Shown: positions 47,880 through 57,684, numbered from the stretch's first letter. The stretch is DNA of 64,000 bases from Flavobacterium covae (GCA_019565575.1 CP067379.1:2480001-2544000); one strand, 5' to 3'. The notes: generated from the letters alone by a model not told the origin. Numbers and translations are program-made.

Positions 47880-48908
47880 ACATATAAATTTAGAAAGAGA
47901 TATTGTTTTTTTGTTTAAATTGGAGTAGTATATAAAATTGAATTCAAAAAGAATAGATGCTAATACAAGGTGTATAGTTTGTGAACCAAAAGGAAAATTT
48001 AGATAGTATATAAAAATCCCCGAAAGAATTTCAAGGACTAACAATAATAAGACCCAATTCATTTCCTTAAAACCAAGATTTAGTTTTTTATTTCTAAAAT
48101 ATAAAAATAGGTTAGTTGCTAGCACTAAAATAGAAAAGCTTCTGTGTATATAAAACGATATTTGAGGATTGGACAACCATAATGTTGGATTTTCTATTCC
48201 TGATTTTACTTGTTCATCTATGAATTGCCTAACTTGTGTTCCTAAAACAACTTGTATTAATGTCATAGTAATAGTTGCCCATAGTAAATTTCGGAAGGTA
48301 TTATCTGGTATTTTTGAGTTAGATTTTAGATCTGCTAAAAAGATGATATAAATAATAAAGGCTATAATAACTAAAGCCATTATCATGTGAAGGGTTATTT
48401 TTACAGGGTTTAATACAGAATAAACCACAGTTGCTCCAAGCCACGCTTGAAACCCCATCATAAAAACAACAAGCCATGATAAGATAGGTATTAACTTATT
48501 TTTTTTCCAATAGCCAAGAGAGTAGAATGACATAGCTAAACAAGCAAAACCAGATAAGGCACCAAAGAGTCTGTTGATGTATTCAACCCAAGTATGGGTT
48601 GGGTTGAACTCTGCATAATCGTGTTTAGTATATTTATTCCATTGTGTAGCATCAAATTTTTTGCCAGTTACACAATCTTCTTTGGCTACTAATAGTTGTT
48701 CGTTTTTAATGATAACTTGTCCTTTTTTGAACAATCTGTTTTCTGTCCAAGTTAATTCTTGTATATTAGTTGGAGGGATATAATAACCAAAACATTTTGG
48801 CCAATCTGGACATCCCATACCAGAACCTGTCATTCTAACTAATGCACCAGCTATTACAACTAAATAGACTAAAATAAGTGCTGTTTTTGCTATTTTTATA
48901 AATTTCAT
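47760..48908 (-). CDS. ctaA: Haem A synthase (CtaA/Cox15), reading frame runs into a repeat
   Basis: The inner-membrane protein oxidises the methyl group of haem O to make haem A for cytochrome oxidase. Eight spans are seen. The motifs GALVRMTGSGMGCPDWPKCF, HTWVEYINRLFGALSGF, HMIMALVII and HRSFSILVL give the four haem-ligand histidines. The last 37 residues (GCPKSNKSTCNLSLRNEESH and on) come from repeat A3. With one more A in the A7 run near 47908 the frame would stop at 47890-47892 after KKNNISF, giving about 339 residues, the normal length. So the long tail is likely an artefact of one missing base. Confidence 0.9.
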   Translation of the reverse strand: MKFIKIAKTALILVYLVVIAGALVRMTGSGMGCPDWPKCFGYYIPPTNIQELTWTENRLFKKGQVIIKNEQLLVAKEDCVTGKKFDATQWNKYTKHDYAEFNPTHTWVEYINRLFGALSGFACLAMSFYSLGYWKKNKLIPILSWLVVFMMGFQAWLGATVVYSVLNPVKITLHMIMALVIIAFIIYIIFLADLKSNSKIPDNTFRNLLWATITMTLIQVVLGTQVRQFIDEQVKSGIENPTLWLSNPQISFYIHRSFSILVLATNLFLYFRNKKLNLGFKEMNWVLLLLVLEILSGIFIYYLNFPFGSQTIHLVLASILFEFNFIYYSNLNKKTISLSKFICRGCPKSNKSTCNLSLRNEESHNQHYVISPFGRNERLRTF

Positions 48909-48985
48909 TTTTGTTTTTTTAATACAAAATCATTAAAAAAAAATATTAAAACGTATGATTTAAATCATGTATGATTTTGCATAAT

Positions 48986-50404
48986 TTAGTTTACTCTTTT
49001 TAATCCCATTGTCTTGGCTTTTTGTAAAACAAAAGCTAAGGCAGATTCGTATTCATTAGGAATTTCTCCTTCTAAAATGGCTTCTTTTACAGCTTCTTTT
49101 AAAATACCGATTTCTTTAGAAGGTTTTAAATCAAAAATTTCCATGATTTCTTCTCCTGTGATGGGAGGTTGAAAAATTCTTACGCGATCACGTTCTTCTA
49201 CTTCAATAATTTTTTCACGGACGATTTTGAAATTGTTGTGATATTTTTGAAATTTTTTTGCATTCTTAGTTGTAATATCGGCTTCGCATAAGGTCATTAG
49301 GCTTTCTACATCTTGACCTGCGTCAAAAACGAGTCTTCTAACAGCACTATCAGTAACTATATCTTGGGCTAAGATGATTGGACGGGAACTCATCTGAACC
49401 ATTTTTTGAACAAATTTCATTTTATGATTCAGAGGCATGTGTAATCGGATAAAAATATTTTTTACCATTTTTCCTCCTAAAAATTCGTGTCCATGAAAAG
49501 TCCAACCTTGTCGTTTATGGAATTTTTTAGTGGGTGCTTTTCCTATATCATGTAGTAGAGCAGACCACCTTAACCATAAATCATCAGTATTTGAACAAAT
49601 ATTGTCTACTACTTCTAAAGAATGATAAAAATTATTTTTATGGGTATGTCCTTCAATTTCTTCTACATTATTTAAGGCCGTTAATTCTGGTAAAATAATA
49701 TCTAATAAACCTGTTTGATATAATAATAAAAATCCGATTGATGGCTTTGCGGAGAGTAGAATTTTGTTTAATTCATCTACAATTCTTTCTCCAGAGATGA
49801 TATGGATTCGATCTTTGTTTCTTTTTATTGAATCAATTGACTCGGATTCAATATAAAAATTTAATTGTGAAGCGAAACGAATAGCTCGCATCATACGTAA
49901 AGGATCATCACTATATGTTATATCTGGATCGAGAGGTGTACGGATGATTTTTTTTTCTAAGTCTATAACACCATTAAAAGGATCTACTAAATCTCCAAAG
50001 TTAGGAGTGTTTAATGAAAAAGCTAATGCGTTGATTGTGAAGTCTCTTCGCTCTTGGTCATCTTTTAAGCTTCCATTTTCTACAACAGGTTTTCGGCTGT
50101 CAAAATTATAACTTTCTTTTCTAGCACCAACAAATTCAATATCCATGTCTTCATATCGAAGCATGGCGGTACCATAATTTTTAAAAACTTGAACTTTAGG
50201 GTTATTAGGGATGAGTTCTGAAACTTTTAATGCAAGTTCTATTCCACTTCCAACGGTTACTATATCAATATCTTTTTTATGATTACGTTTTAAAATTATA
50301 TCACGTACAAAACCGCCAATTACATAACATTCTAAGTTCAGTAATTGAGCGGCTTGTGATACAATTTCAAAAATTTTATGATCTAAATGTTCTTTGTAAT
50401 TCAT
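48986..50404 (-). CDS. cca: CCA tRNA nucleotidyltransferase / poly(A) polymerase with HD domain
   Basis: The 472-residue protein has the class II nucleotidyltransferase head (YVIGGFVRDIILKRNHKKDI, with DID metal ligands), the neck IYSDDPLRMMRAIRFA and a C-terminal HD phosphohydrolase domain (HSLEVV and LLHDIGKAPT). It repairs or adds CCA to tRNA 3' ends. This is needed here, because tRNA-Tyr does not encode its CCA. The start at 50404 is the ATG that gives MNYKEHLDHKI; one codon pair earlier (50410) is also possible. Sequence alone does not exclude a poly(A) polymerase. Confidence 0.88.
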   Translation of the reverse strand: MNYKEHLDHKIFEIVSQAAQLLNLECYVIGGFVRDIILKRNHKKDIDIVTVGSGIELALKVSELIPNNPKVQVFKNYGTAMLRYEDMDIEFVGARKESYNFDSRKPVVENGSLKDDQERRDFTINALAFSLNTPNFGDLVDPFNGVIDLEKKIIRTPLDPDITYSDDPLRMMRAIRFASQLNFYIESESIDSIKRNKDRIHIISGERIVDELNKILLSAKPSIGFLLLYQTGLLDIILPELTALNNVEEIEGHTHKNNFYHSLEVVDNICSNTDDLWLRWSALLHDIGKAPTKKFHKRQGWTFHGHEFLGGKMVKNIFIRLHMPLNHKMKFVQKMVQMSSRPIILAQDIVTDSAVRRLVFDAGQDVESLMTLCEADITTKNAKKFQKYHNNFKIVREKIIEVEERDRVRIFQPPITGEEIMEIFDLKPSKEIGILKEAVKEAILEGEIPNEYESALAFVLQKAKTMGLKRVN

Positions 50405-50472
50405 TAACATTAATTTAAGGATGTAGTTTAAAGAAATTTTTATTTCTTTAGACTTTAGATTTGGAGTTAAAA

Positions 50473-51039
50473 TTACTTGCGAATAATTTTTACCTGACTA
50501 TCATTTGTTATTTTTATAATGGTAGAAGGTTTATTACAAATCTTTTCTTGATGCAAATTTACTACATAGTCTACACCTTTAATAATTTCGGGGCTAATTT
50601 CTTTAAAAGAAATAGGAGTGGGTTGTCCTGAAATATTGGCAGAGGTAGAAACTAGCGGTTTTTTCATGCGTTCCATCAACTTAAAACAAAAAGGTTCAGT
50701 AACCACACGCATTCCAAGAGTTTTATCATCAGCAATAATATTAGGAGCTACGTTTCGTGGATTGTCTAATACCAAAGTAGTAGGTTTTTCAGAAACATCT
50801 AAAATTTGCCACGCCACTTCGGGTAAGTTGTTGAAAATATTGTAAATCATACGCTCGCCATTAACTAAAACAATCATGCTTTTACTTTCTTCACGTTGTT
50901 TTAGAGCATAAATTTTTTTAATAGCATCTGGATTGGTAGCATCGCAGCCTATTCCCCAAACGGTATCGGTAGGGTATAGGATGATGCCTCCATCTTTAAT
51001 AACTTCAAAGGCGTTGTGTATTTCGGTGTTGATGTCCAT
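50473..51039 (-). CDS. tsaC: L-threonylcarbamoyladenylate synthase (TsaC/Sua5)
   Basis: The 188-residue protein is a full-length YrdC domain with GGIILYPTDTVWGIGCDATN, KSMIVLV and the C-terminal STSANISGQPTP motif, the set used to make threonylcarbamoyl-AMP for the t6A base of tRNA. The motifs fit better here than in the other paralogue at 31058. It lies between neuD (3 bases after its start, same strand) and the cca-type gene. All are tRNA or sugar genes; tRNA modification and CCA addition are near each other. Confidence 0.9.
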   Translation of the reverse strand: MDINTEIHNAFEVIKDGGIILYPTDTVWGIGCDATNPDAIKKIYALKQREESKSMIVLVNGERMIYNIFNNLPEVAWQILDVSEKPTTLVLDNPRNVAPNIIADDKTLGMRVVTEPFCFKLMERMKKPLVSTSANISGQPTPISFKEISPEIIKGVDYVVNLHQEKICNKPSTIIKITNDSQVKIIRK

Positions 51040-51042
51040 AAT

Positions 51043-51690
51043 TTAAAAATCTAAAGGGAGAATCTCTTTTTTTATAACAGCTGGTATGCCGGCAACCATA
51101 CAATTATCAGGAATATCTTTAGTGACTACTGATCCAGCAGCTACTATAACATTTTTCCCAATTGTTATTTTGGGTAAAAGAGTAGCATTAGACCCAATTT
51201 GTGAATAGTCTCCAATTTTAACATTACCTAAAATTGTTGAGTTAGGGGAAAGTTCCACAAAATTACCTATTTCACAATCATGTGTAATAGTAACTCCATA
51301 ATACACAATACACCCTTTGCCTATTTTTGAAGAGTTTGAAAAAATGGAATTGGTTAAAACGTTGCTACCTATTCCAATAGAAACATCATAATTTCCAATT
51401 TGTGAATAGGAGCTTATTGTAGAAGTAAATTCTCCACCTAATTCAGTAAATTTTTTATAGAGATTTTTTCTTAATATTGGATTTCCTATTCCAATTGTAA
51501 ATTTATTTGTTTGTGTTTCAAAAAAATCTTTTGCTTCATCAAAAGATTTTAGAATTGGATAAATTCCGTATAGCTTTCCTTCTATATCAGGATTTACATT
51601 GTCAAAAAAAACAACATTTTCAAGACTATTGTTTTGATGAAGGATTTCTAATACTTCTTTTGCAAAACCTTTGGCACCTACTATTAACAT
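51043..51690 (-). CDS. NeuD/PglB-type sugar O- or N-acetyltransferase
   Basis: The 215-residue protein begins with a Rossmann-like PglD N-terminal domain (MLIVGAKGFAKEVLEILHQN) and then a left-handed beta helix with hexapeptide repeats (GSNVLTNSIFSNSSKIGKGC to VIVAAGSVVTKDIPDNCMVA). The histidine in TITHDCEIG is the likely catalytic base. Proteins of this type acetylate amino sugars for sialic acid, bacillosamine or O-antigen. The start overlaps the aminotransferase stop (ATGTTAA), so both are translated together and may act on the same sugar. Confidence 0.88.
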   Translation of the reverse strand: MLIVGAKGFAKEVLEILHQNNSLENVVFFDNVNPDIEGKLYGIYPILKSFDEAKDFFETQTNKFTIGIGNPILRKNLYKKFTELGGEFTSTISSYSQIGNYDVSIGIGSNVLTNSIFSNSSKIGKGCIVYYGVTITHDCEIGNFVELSPNSTILGNVKIGDYSQIGSNATLLPKITIGKNVIVAAGSVVTKDIPDNCMVAGIPAVIKKEILPLDF

Positions 51691-52756
51691 AATGAATTGA
51701 TTATTGATATAATTAATTTTAATTCATTTTCTTTTAGACCTACATATAAAGGAAGACATAAAATTCTAGAGGCAATAGATTCTGAAATAGGCATTTCTAT
51801 ACCATTAATATAATTTATTTTGTTTAATGATGGATAAAAATACCTTCGAGGGATTATATTTTTTTATTTAGTTCTTTTTGAACTTTAAGGAGTGTATTTT
51901 CTGTATCAAAAATGATAGGGTAATAGCTATAGTTCCAAATAGTGTTTTTACGAATTTTTAGTCTTTGTAGTTTATTTAAATTCAAATTTATATCATAATA
52001 TTCGACTATTTTTTTGCGTTCTTCAAAAATTTCATCAATATGATCAAAAACGGCTAATCCCATAGCTGATTGCAATTCTGAAATTTTAGCATTTATACCC
52101 AGTCCATGGAAATCAAGTGGTCCATTATGACCGAAATTATGACTATAAAAAAGTTTGTGATTTAGTTCATGATTATTACAAAACATGGCACCTCCTTCTC
52201 CTGTATGAAATATTTTTGTTGCATGAAAACTACAGGTACTTACGTCTCCAAAATTAAAAATGGATTGATTTTCATATTTCACACCAAAGGCATGAGCTGC
52301 ATCGTAGATTACATGAAGATCATGTTTCTTTGCAATTTCATCTATTTTTTTTACTTCACATGGATTTCCAAAAACATGAGTAGCTAAAATAGCAGTAGTT
52401 TTCGGAGTGATTGCGTTTTCTATTTTGCTCTCATCAATTGTCAAATACTCTGGATGTATATCAACAAAAACAGGAGTGCAATTTTCCCAAATAATTGAAG
52501 AAGTTGTAGCTACATACGAAAAAGGGGTAGTAATAATTTCACTATTATTTCCAAGAATTTTTAAAGCAATCTGAAGAGGGATGGTTCCATTGTTGGTAAT
52601 TATTATATTATTGACTCCTAAATGATGCTTTAACTTGTTTTCTAATTCAATGGTTAGTTCTCCTCTATTAGTTAACCATACTTTTTCCCAAGCACGATTT
52701 AGATAGTTGATATATTCTTCTTGATTAGGCAAAAAAGTTTTAGTGACGTTTATCAA
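51684..52756 (-). CDS. DegT/DnrJ/EryC1-type sugar aminotransferase, frameshifted at the end
   Basis: The protein starts with TTG at 52756 (MINVTKTFLP), overlapping the stop of the glycosyltransferase upstream. It is a PLP enzyme that puts an amino group on keto sugars: the PLP lysine is Lys181 in CSFHATKIFHTGEGG, and DAAHAFGV and PFSYVATTSS are conserved. The frame breaks at A7 near 51863; with eight A it continues NIIPRRYFYPSLNK and ends LYVGLKENELKLIISI, stopping at 51684-51686 in the neuD start. The joined length is about 357 residues. The pair with neuD suggests an acetamido sugar. Confidence 0.87.
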
Positions 52757-53875
52757 TTTAATATGTTTTTTATAAAATTAATTCTAGGTATGATTTGATT
52801 ATTAAAATCATACAAATTTAATAATTTATTTTTCCCATTAAGGGCTATAGTATTCATTTTTTCAGGATCTGTTTTTAATGACTCTATTTCATTTACTACC
52901 TTATTTATATTAGAGTCAAATTTTATAAAATCAACCCCATCTATTAGATTTATTTTTTCAGCTTCATTGAAGTAATCAGAAAGTATTAATACATTTTCAT
53001 AAATAGATGCACTTATACATGTTGCCAGTGGAAAACCATCAAAACTTCCTTTTGCAATTTTAAAAGGTTTATTAGGAGAAATTATTATATGTGTTTTTTT
53101 TAATTCTTCATTAAATAGTTTTTCGTCAAGAATACCTTTAAAATCGAAATGATTTTGTAGATCATTTATTTTTAAATCATTGTAATTAAAGTTGCCAATG
53201 ACGATGAAATTATAATTAGTAGATTTAGAAATAAGTTCTTTAGCTATTAATTGAAAATCATCGAAACCTTTATCCTCTCCATTTTTTGTATACTTATTGG
53301 CAAAAAATAAAATATTTATCTTTTCTGTTGGTTTTTCAATTTTTGTAGAGGTTTTTTCAATTGAAATTGGAACTCCAAAAATAAGTTTTATTTTCTCAGG
53401 ATCTATTAATCGTTTTTTAAGAGATATTCCTTTGTTATGTATTGATTTACTATGACACCTTTGAAAAATTTAGAACTAAATATTTTTTTTAGACGTTCAT
53501 CAATTTCTTCATTATTTATTACAAAGCCTCCTCCTGGATATAGGGTAAAAGCAAAGGGGATTTTGTTTGCTTCTAAAAAATCAAAATGCTTATTTATATT
53601 ATTGTAAAATATGGTATAAAAAAGGTTGCAATTCATATTTGAGGTTCGCTTTAACTTTTTTATTTTATTTTTAACAAAAGGGTATAGCTTTTCTAACGAA
53701 TTTAGATTTTCATTAAAGGTTTTACCTTGTGAGTACGAAACATAAGTACTGGTATCTGTATATATAATAGAATTATCAAAATTTTTAATTAGCTCATTAT
53801 ATTCTAAATTTCTCCATGGTGAAAGGGTAGATGGAAGAATGTCATCTACTATTATTAAATTATATTTTTTTTCAA
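52753..53875 (-). CDS. Glycosyltransferase family 4-like protein, frameshifted
   Basis: Joined frames give about 375 residues. The first part reads VDDILPSTLSPWRNLEYNEL and YTDTSTYVSYSQGKTFNENL; the middle has FAFTLYPGGGFVI; the end LIDPEKIKLIFGVPISI, TEKINILFFANKYTKNGED and ISASIYENVLILSDYF has the GT-B pattern of retaining glycosyltransferases. One A is missing near 53414. The start is uncertain: if one A is missing from A8 near 53866, a TTG at 53875 overlapping the previous stop (TTGA) would serve. Its own stop overlaps the aminotransferase start. The acceptor sugar is not known. Confidence 0.68.
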
Positions 53876-54710
53876 ATTTGATAGTTGAATTTTTTGAAAA
53901 AAATATCTTTAAAAGCTCTTCTTGTTTTTTTAAACCAACTTACTTTTTTAGGTTGATGTGTTTTTATTTGTTTATCTATTATTTTTTGAATTTTTTTTGG
54001 AAACGAAGGTTTAATGTTCTTCAAAAATTCAATCCAAATTGCTTCTCTTTCATTTTGTTTCTTAGATGACCAATAAGAAGTATCATGGATTCTATAATTT
54101 CCCATTGTTTCTTCTAAACGATAAATATCCCCGTATTGAGCATTCAAAAGATGTAAAAAATAATCGCCAATAGGTGTAGAGTAAAAATATTCAGGGAAAC
54201 TATTATAGAGATTATTTCTATATAATACGGAGCAAGTATGAATATAATTACCAGAAGCTAAGTCATAAATGGAAGTGTGATTTTTTACTTTTTTGTAATA
54301 TTATCTTCAATTATTTCATTTTGATAATCAATATTGACAGGGTGAAAACATATTGCGAAATTTTTGTTGGTATCTAAAAAATCTACTTGTTTTTGTAATT
54401 TTTCAGGATCAGTCCAATAATCATCACCTTCACAAAGTGCTATATATTCACCTTTACAATTTTGAATAGCTTGAATGAAATTAGGCATCATTCCTAGATT
54501 CTTTTTATTGTGTAAATATTTTATTTTTTTTGAGTCAATATGTTCTTCTAAAAGATCTAAAATAATTTTATGAGTAGTATCATTAGAATTATCATTTGAA
54601 ATAATCAATTCAAAATCAAAGTTAGTTTTTTGCATTAAAATACTTTCAATGGCTTGTTTTATGTATTTTTCATGATTATAGGTAATCATACAAACACTTA
54701 CTTTTATCAT
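53872..54710 (-). CDS. Glycosyltransferase family 2, frameshifted
   Basis: Two frames (54710-54285 and about 54285-53872) form one protein of about 280 residues. The GT-A fold starts KVSVCMITYNHEKYIKQAIE, with the metal-binding region LCEGDDYWTDPEKLQKQV. One A in ACAAAAAAGTAAAA near 54290 is missing; restored, the chain reads KKVKNHTSIYDLASGNYIHT and on to HDTSYWSSKKQNERE. The C-terminal part with KKIQKIIDKQIKTH is basic. It belongs to the same sugar cluster and is likely co-transcribed with the next genes. Confidence 0.82.
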
Positions 54711-54935
54711 TTTTTATATGTTTTAATAAAATTATATTTTTGATTATAATTCATCTTGTTAAATATTTCTTATCTACTATCTAAAAAAAATGGCTTTTAT
54801 TTAATAGAATCTGAAAAAGTAATAAAGAATAACAAAATAAATATTAATTCTAAAATTGTACCTTTTAGCTAATAAATGCTGATATTAAAATTAGTTGGTT
54901 GTTAGTATTGAATAGTTTTTAGAGAATGACTTTCG

Positions 54936-55904
54936 TTAGTAGTCAAATTTTCTTTTATTTAGAATTTTATCAGATATTTTCAATAAAAAAAATCTTAAAG
55001 GAAATTTATTCTTCATTAAAGTCTTATTGTAATGATAAAGATTGATTAATTCCTTTTTGTTTTTCTCAAATAAAAAGGAATATTTAGGATTTGATTGTTC
55101 CAGTAAACTATTACGCTCGAAATTTGAAATTATTTTCTTAATCCTTCTTTTATAACCTGTAAAATTACTTGCTGGATTGTCTATATTAAAAAGATCAATA
55201 AGAATTGTTTTTTGAGACTTATTTTTTTTATAAAAGACACCGCCAACTTGTTGATTTGAATGGATTCTATAATAAAAATATTTGTCGTGTAAAAAAGCGA
55301 ATTGATTTTTTGAACTGGAAATAATAGCGATCCATTCGTCATGATGAAAGTTTTGAATAGTAGGAAAAGGAATTATATCGGGTATTATTTCCTTTTTAAA
55401 AGCCATTGAAGCCCCTGTGGCAATGTTGCCCGAGAGACTTATTAATCTGTGAAAATTAAATTCAATACCTTTATTTTCAAGGAATCGAGGTATGTCCCAT
55501 ACAGCATATTTTTTATGAGATTTTGAATTTTCATCAATACAATAACCATTAGATGCTATAACACTTATTTTAGGATTTTTTTGAAAAAAAAGGATATAGT
55601 CATAAACTTTATTGGGAGACCAAATGTCGTCTTGATCTGATAGAAAAATTAGATCTCCTGAACAAAGTTGGATTGCTTTTTCAAAATTTTTTACGCTACG
55701 AAGATTTGTTTCGTTTTTAAAAATTTTAAAAATATTAGGATATTTTAATTGGTATTCTTTTAAAATGTCCATGGTCTGATCAGTAGAGCAGTCGTCACAA
55801 ATGATTATTTCATTAACTTCTTTTGTTTGTTTGAGTATTGAGTTAATTTGCTCATTTAGGAATTTTTCACCATTATAAGTACATAGAGCTACGGAAACTT
55901 TCAT
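54936..55904 (-). CDS. Glycosyltransferase family 2 (rhamnosyltransferase-like)
   Basis: The intact 322-residue protein starts VSVALCTYNGEKFLNEQINS, with LSDQDDIWSPNKV for the metal and nucleotide site and a HDEWIAI motif in the middle. This is the pattern of rhamnosyl- or galactosyl-type glycosyltransferases of O-antigen synthesis. It is the first gene of the sugar cluster on the minus strand. The end, FFLLKISDKILNKRK, is basic and may touch the membrane. The 225-base gap to the next gene has no frame. Confidence 0.87.
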   Translation of the reverse strand: MKVSVALCTYNGEKFLNEQINSILKQTKEVNEIIICDDCSTDQTMDILKEYQLKYPNIFKIFKNETNLRSVKNFEKAIQLCSGDLIFLSDQDDIWSPNKVYDYILFFQKNPKISVIASNGYCIDENSKSHKKYAVWDIPRFLENKGIEFNFHRLISLSGNIATGASMAFKKEIIPDIIPFPTIQNFHHDEWIAIISSSKNQFAFLHDKYFYYRIHSNQQVGGVFYKKNKSQKTILIDLFNIDNPASNFTGYKRRIKKIISNFERNSLLEQSNPKYSFLFEKNKKELINLYHYNKTLMKNKFPLRFFLLKISDKILNKRKFDY

Positions 55905-56094
55905 CGTACATTTAAATTAATTATCAAAGGTAGTAAAAATAAGATATTTTTGAGTGAGAGTTGCTTTTGATAATAATTTTATATCTAAAAATGATTCAGT
56001 AAACTTGAAAATTATGAAATAAAATACTTCTTGATAAGGATTAAAATGTTTTAAAAAGTTTGTTTAGTATTATATAGAGATACCATTTTTACTT

Positions 56095-56742
56095 TCAAAT
56101 TATATGAAAAGTGTTTCTTTCAATAATTTGATGTCCTGTTTTTTTTACGCCTAAAAACAAAGTGTTAGCTAACTCTTTACCTGTGATAGCACGGTATTTT
56201 TTCATTTTACCTATAAGAAGAAACTGTAATCCGTTGATTAATATAGTGGCTATGTTTTCAGCAAGACGTTTGTCTTTTCTTTCTCCGTAAATTAAAGAAG
56301 GTCTGTAAACAAGTATGTTAGGAATATTATGTTTTAAAACACTTTCTTCCATTTTGCCTTTAGTCTGGCTATAAAAAACAGAAGATTTTGGATTTGAGCC
56401 AATAGCAGAAATTACACTAAGAGTAGAAATCTGATTTTGTTCACACAATTTAGCCGCACTAACAGGAATACCATAATCAATAGCGTAATATTGATCTTTA
56501 TTAGGTGTTTGAGCTTTTGTGGTACCAATGCAACAGAAAACCTCATCTGCTTTGAAATCTTTAGAAAAATTTTCCAAAGAAAGTATATCACCTATAAATT
56601 CTTCTAGTTTTGGATGTTTTTTACCTGTTGTTTTTCGGGTAAATATTTTAACTTTTTCATATTCTTCACTCATTAATAACAAATCTAACAAATAGCTTCC
56701 TGTAAGTCCTGTTGCTCCAAGTATAATGGCTGTTTTTTTCAT
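56095..56742 (-). CDS. NAD(P)-binding short-chain/epimerase-like protein
   Basis: The start at 56742 gives MKKTAIILGATGLTGSYLLD, the standard beginning; the longer frame from 56829 adds 29 residues that do not fit. About 215 residues. The Rossmann motif GATGLTGSYL is followed by VFCCIGTTKAQ, SVISAIGSN, VFYSQTKGKMEESV and ILVYRPSLIYGERKDKR, as in the HTATIP2/YwnB-type atypical SDR group. The enzyme probably binds NADPH. Two AGTTG-NN-CAAC sites 42 bases apart lie upstream, so it is probably controlled by a MarR-type regulator. Substrate unknown. Confidence 0.85.
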   Translation of the reverse strand: MKKTAIILGATGLTGSYLLDLLLMSEEYEKVKIFTRKTTGKKHPKLEEFIGDILSLENFSKDFKADEVFCCIGTTKAQTPNKDQYYAIDYGIPVSAAKLCEQNQISTLSVISAIGSNPKSSVFYSQTKGKMEESVLKHNIPNILVYRPSLIYGERKDKRLAENIATILINGLQFLLIGKMKKYRAITGKELANTLFLGVKKTGHQIIERNTFHII

Positions 56743-56819
56743 TTTGTTATATTGTATTTTCTTGTTTTTTAAACAATGACGATTGATAGATAATGTAATG
56801 ATAGAATTGTTGTTATGAT

Positions 56820-56873
56820 AGTTGCACAACTTTGAAAAATTGTATTATGACATAATTTTATAGTTGTGCAACA
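56820..56873. promoter_or_regulatory. Two MarR-type operator-like palindromes
   Basis: AGTTGCACAACT (56820-56831) and AGTTGTGCAACA (56862-56873) are two copies of AGTTG-N2-CAAC(T/A), with starts 42 bases apart, exactly four helical turns. They lie 78-131 bases upstream of the NAD(P)-binding protein start. The shape and spacing suit cooperative binding by a small dimer such as a MarR-family protein, although no regulator gene is in the neighbourhood. Confidence 0.5.
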
Positions 56874-56918
56874 AGTGTTTTTACTTAGATTTATTTATAA
56901 AAAACGATTTTCTTATAA

Positions 56919-57248
56919 TTAAATTTTTTCTTTTTCAAGTTTTAATTCTCTTAGAAATAGATAAAAAGGAAAAGTAAAAGCTACGGCAATTAAAAATGTA
57001 AGAGGGATTAAAGTCCACCAATATTTAATCTTCAATCGTATAGCATCAGGAATATAGAAAATAAAAAAGGTAAGGACAACAACTTTTAAATCAGCCTCTA
57101 ATGATTGAGCAGGAAGACTACATTTGGCATCTTTGAAAAAATTTAGAAGAGAAGGATCTATTGCTGTTTGGAAATATTGAATATTGAAAAACCAAGTATA
57201 ACAAATTCCTAAAATACTCAATAAAAGATAAATATGTTTTCGTTTCAT
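56919..57248 (-). CDS. DUF2834 membrane protein
   Basis: The 109-residue protein has three membrane spans (YLLLSILGICYTWFFNIQYF, VVVLTFFIFYI and LIPLTFLIAVAFTFPFYLFL) with the family sequence YTWFFN.QYF. Function is unknown. It follows DoxX by 11 bases and is part of the catalase-like/DoxX operon. Confidence 0.8.
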   Translation of the reverse strand: MKRKHIYLLLSILGICYTWFFNIQYFQTAIDPSLLNFFKDAKCSLPAQSLEADLKVVVLTFFIFYIPDAIRLKIKYWWTLIPLTFLIAVAFTFPFYLFLRELKLEKEKI

Positions 57249-57259
57249 GTTCTATATTA

Positions 57260-57670
57260 TTAATTGTTTTTAAAAGTTTCTTTTTGTTTGTCTAAATATT
57301 TCCAAATAAACCATGACCAAGCTAAAAAAATAAATTGGATAGGTAAACGGATGATAGCTAGTTTATGAGATCCTATAGAAGGATTTTCTACCAATACATC
57401 TTTTATGTGTATAGGTAAAAATAGTAGCATTAAGAAGAATATTCCTAATCCAGCATATTTTGCTAGATTATTTTTGAATACTAATAATACTCCTAAACCT
57501 ATTTCTAAAATTCCTGATCCTGATATTATAAAATTTTTGAAAGGTAAAAAATCAGGAACAAAAGGAACGTAAAAATTAGGTTTTGTAAAATGCTGAATAC
57601 CAGCATTTGTCATAAATATTGCTAGTAAATAACGCAATACTATAAAACTGATTGATTTAAAATTATTCAT
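57260..57670 (-). CDS. DoxX-family membrane protein
   Basis: The 136-residue protein has four spans. The motif LRYLLAIFMTNAGIQHFTKP and the GILEIGLGVLLVF and FFLMLLFLPIHIKDV segments fit the DoxX/MauE type. Members take part in oxidative-stress or redox functions at the membrane. It starts 14 bases after the catalase-like gene. Confidence 0.85.
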   Translation of the reverse strand: MNNFKSISFIVLRYLLAIFMTNAGIQHFTKPNFYVPFVPDFLPFKNFIISGSGILEIGLGVLLVFKNNLAKYAGLGIFFLMLLFLPIHIKDVLVENPSIGSHKLAIIRLPIQFIFLAWSWFIWKYLDKQKETFKNN

Positions 57671-57684
57671 CGTTTGAGTGATTA

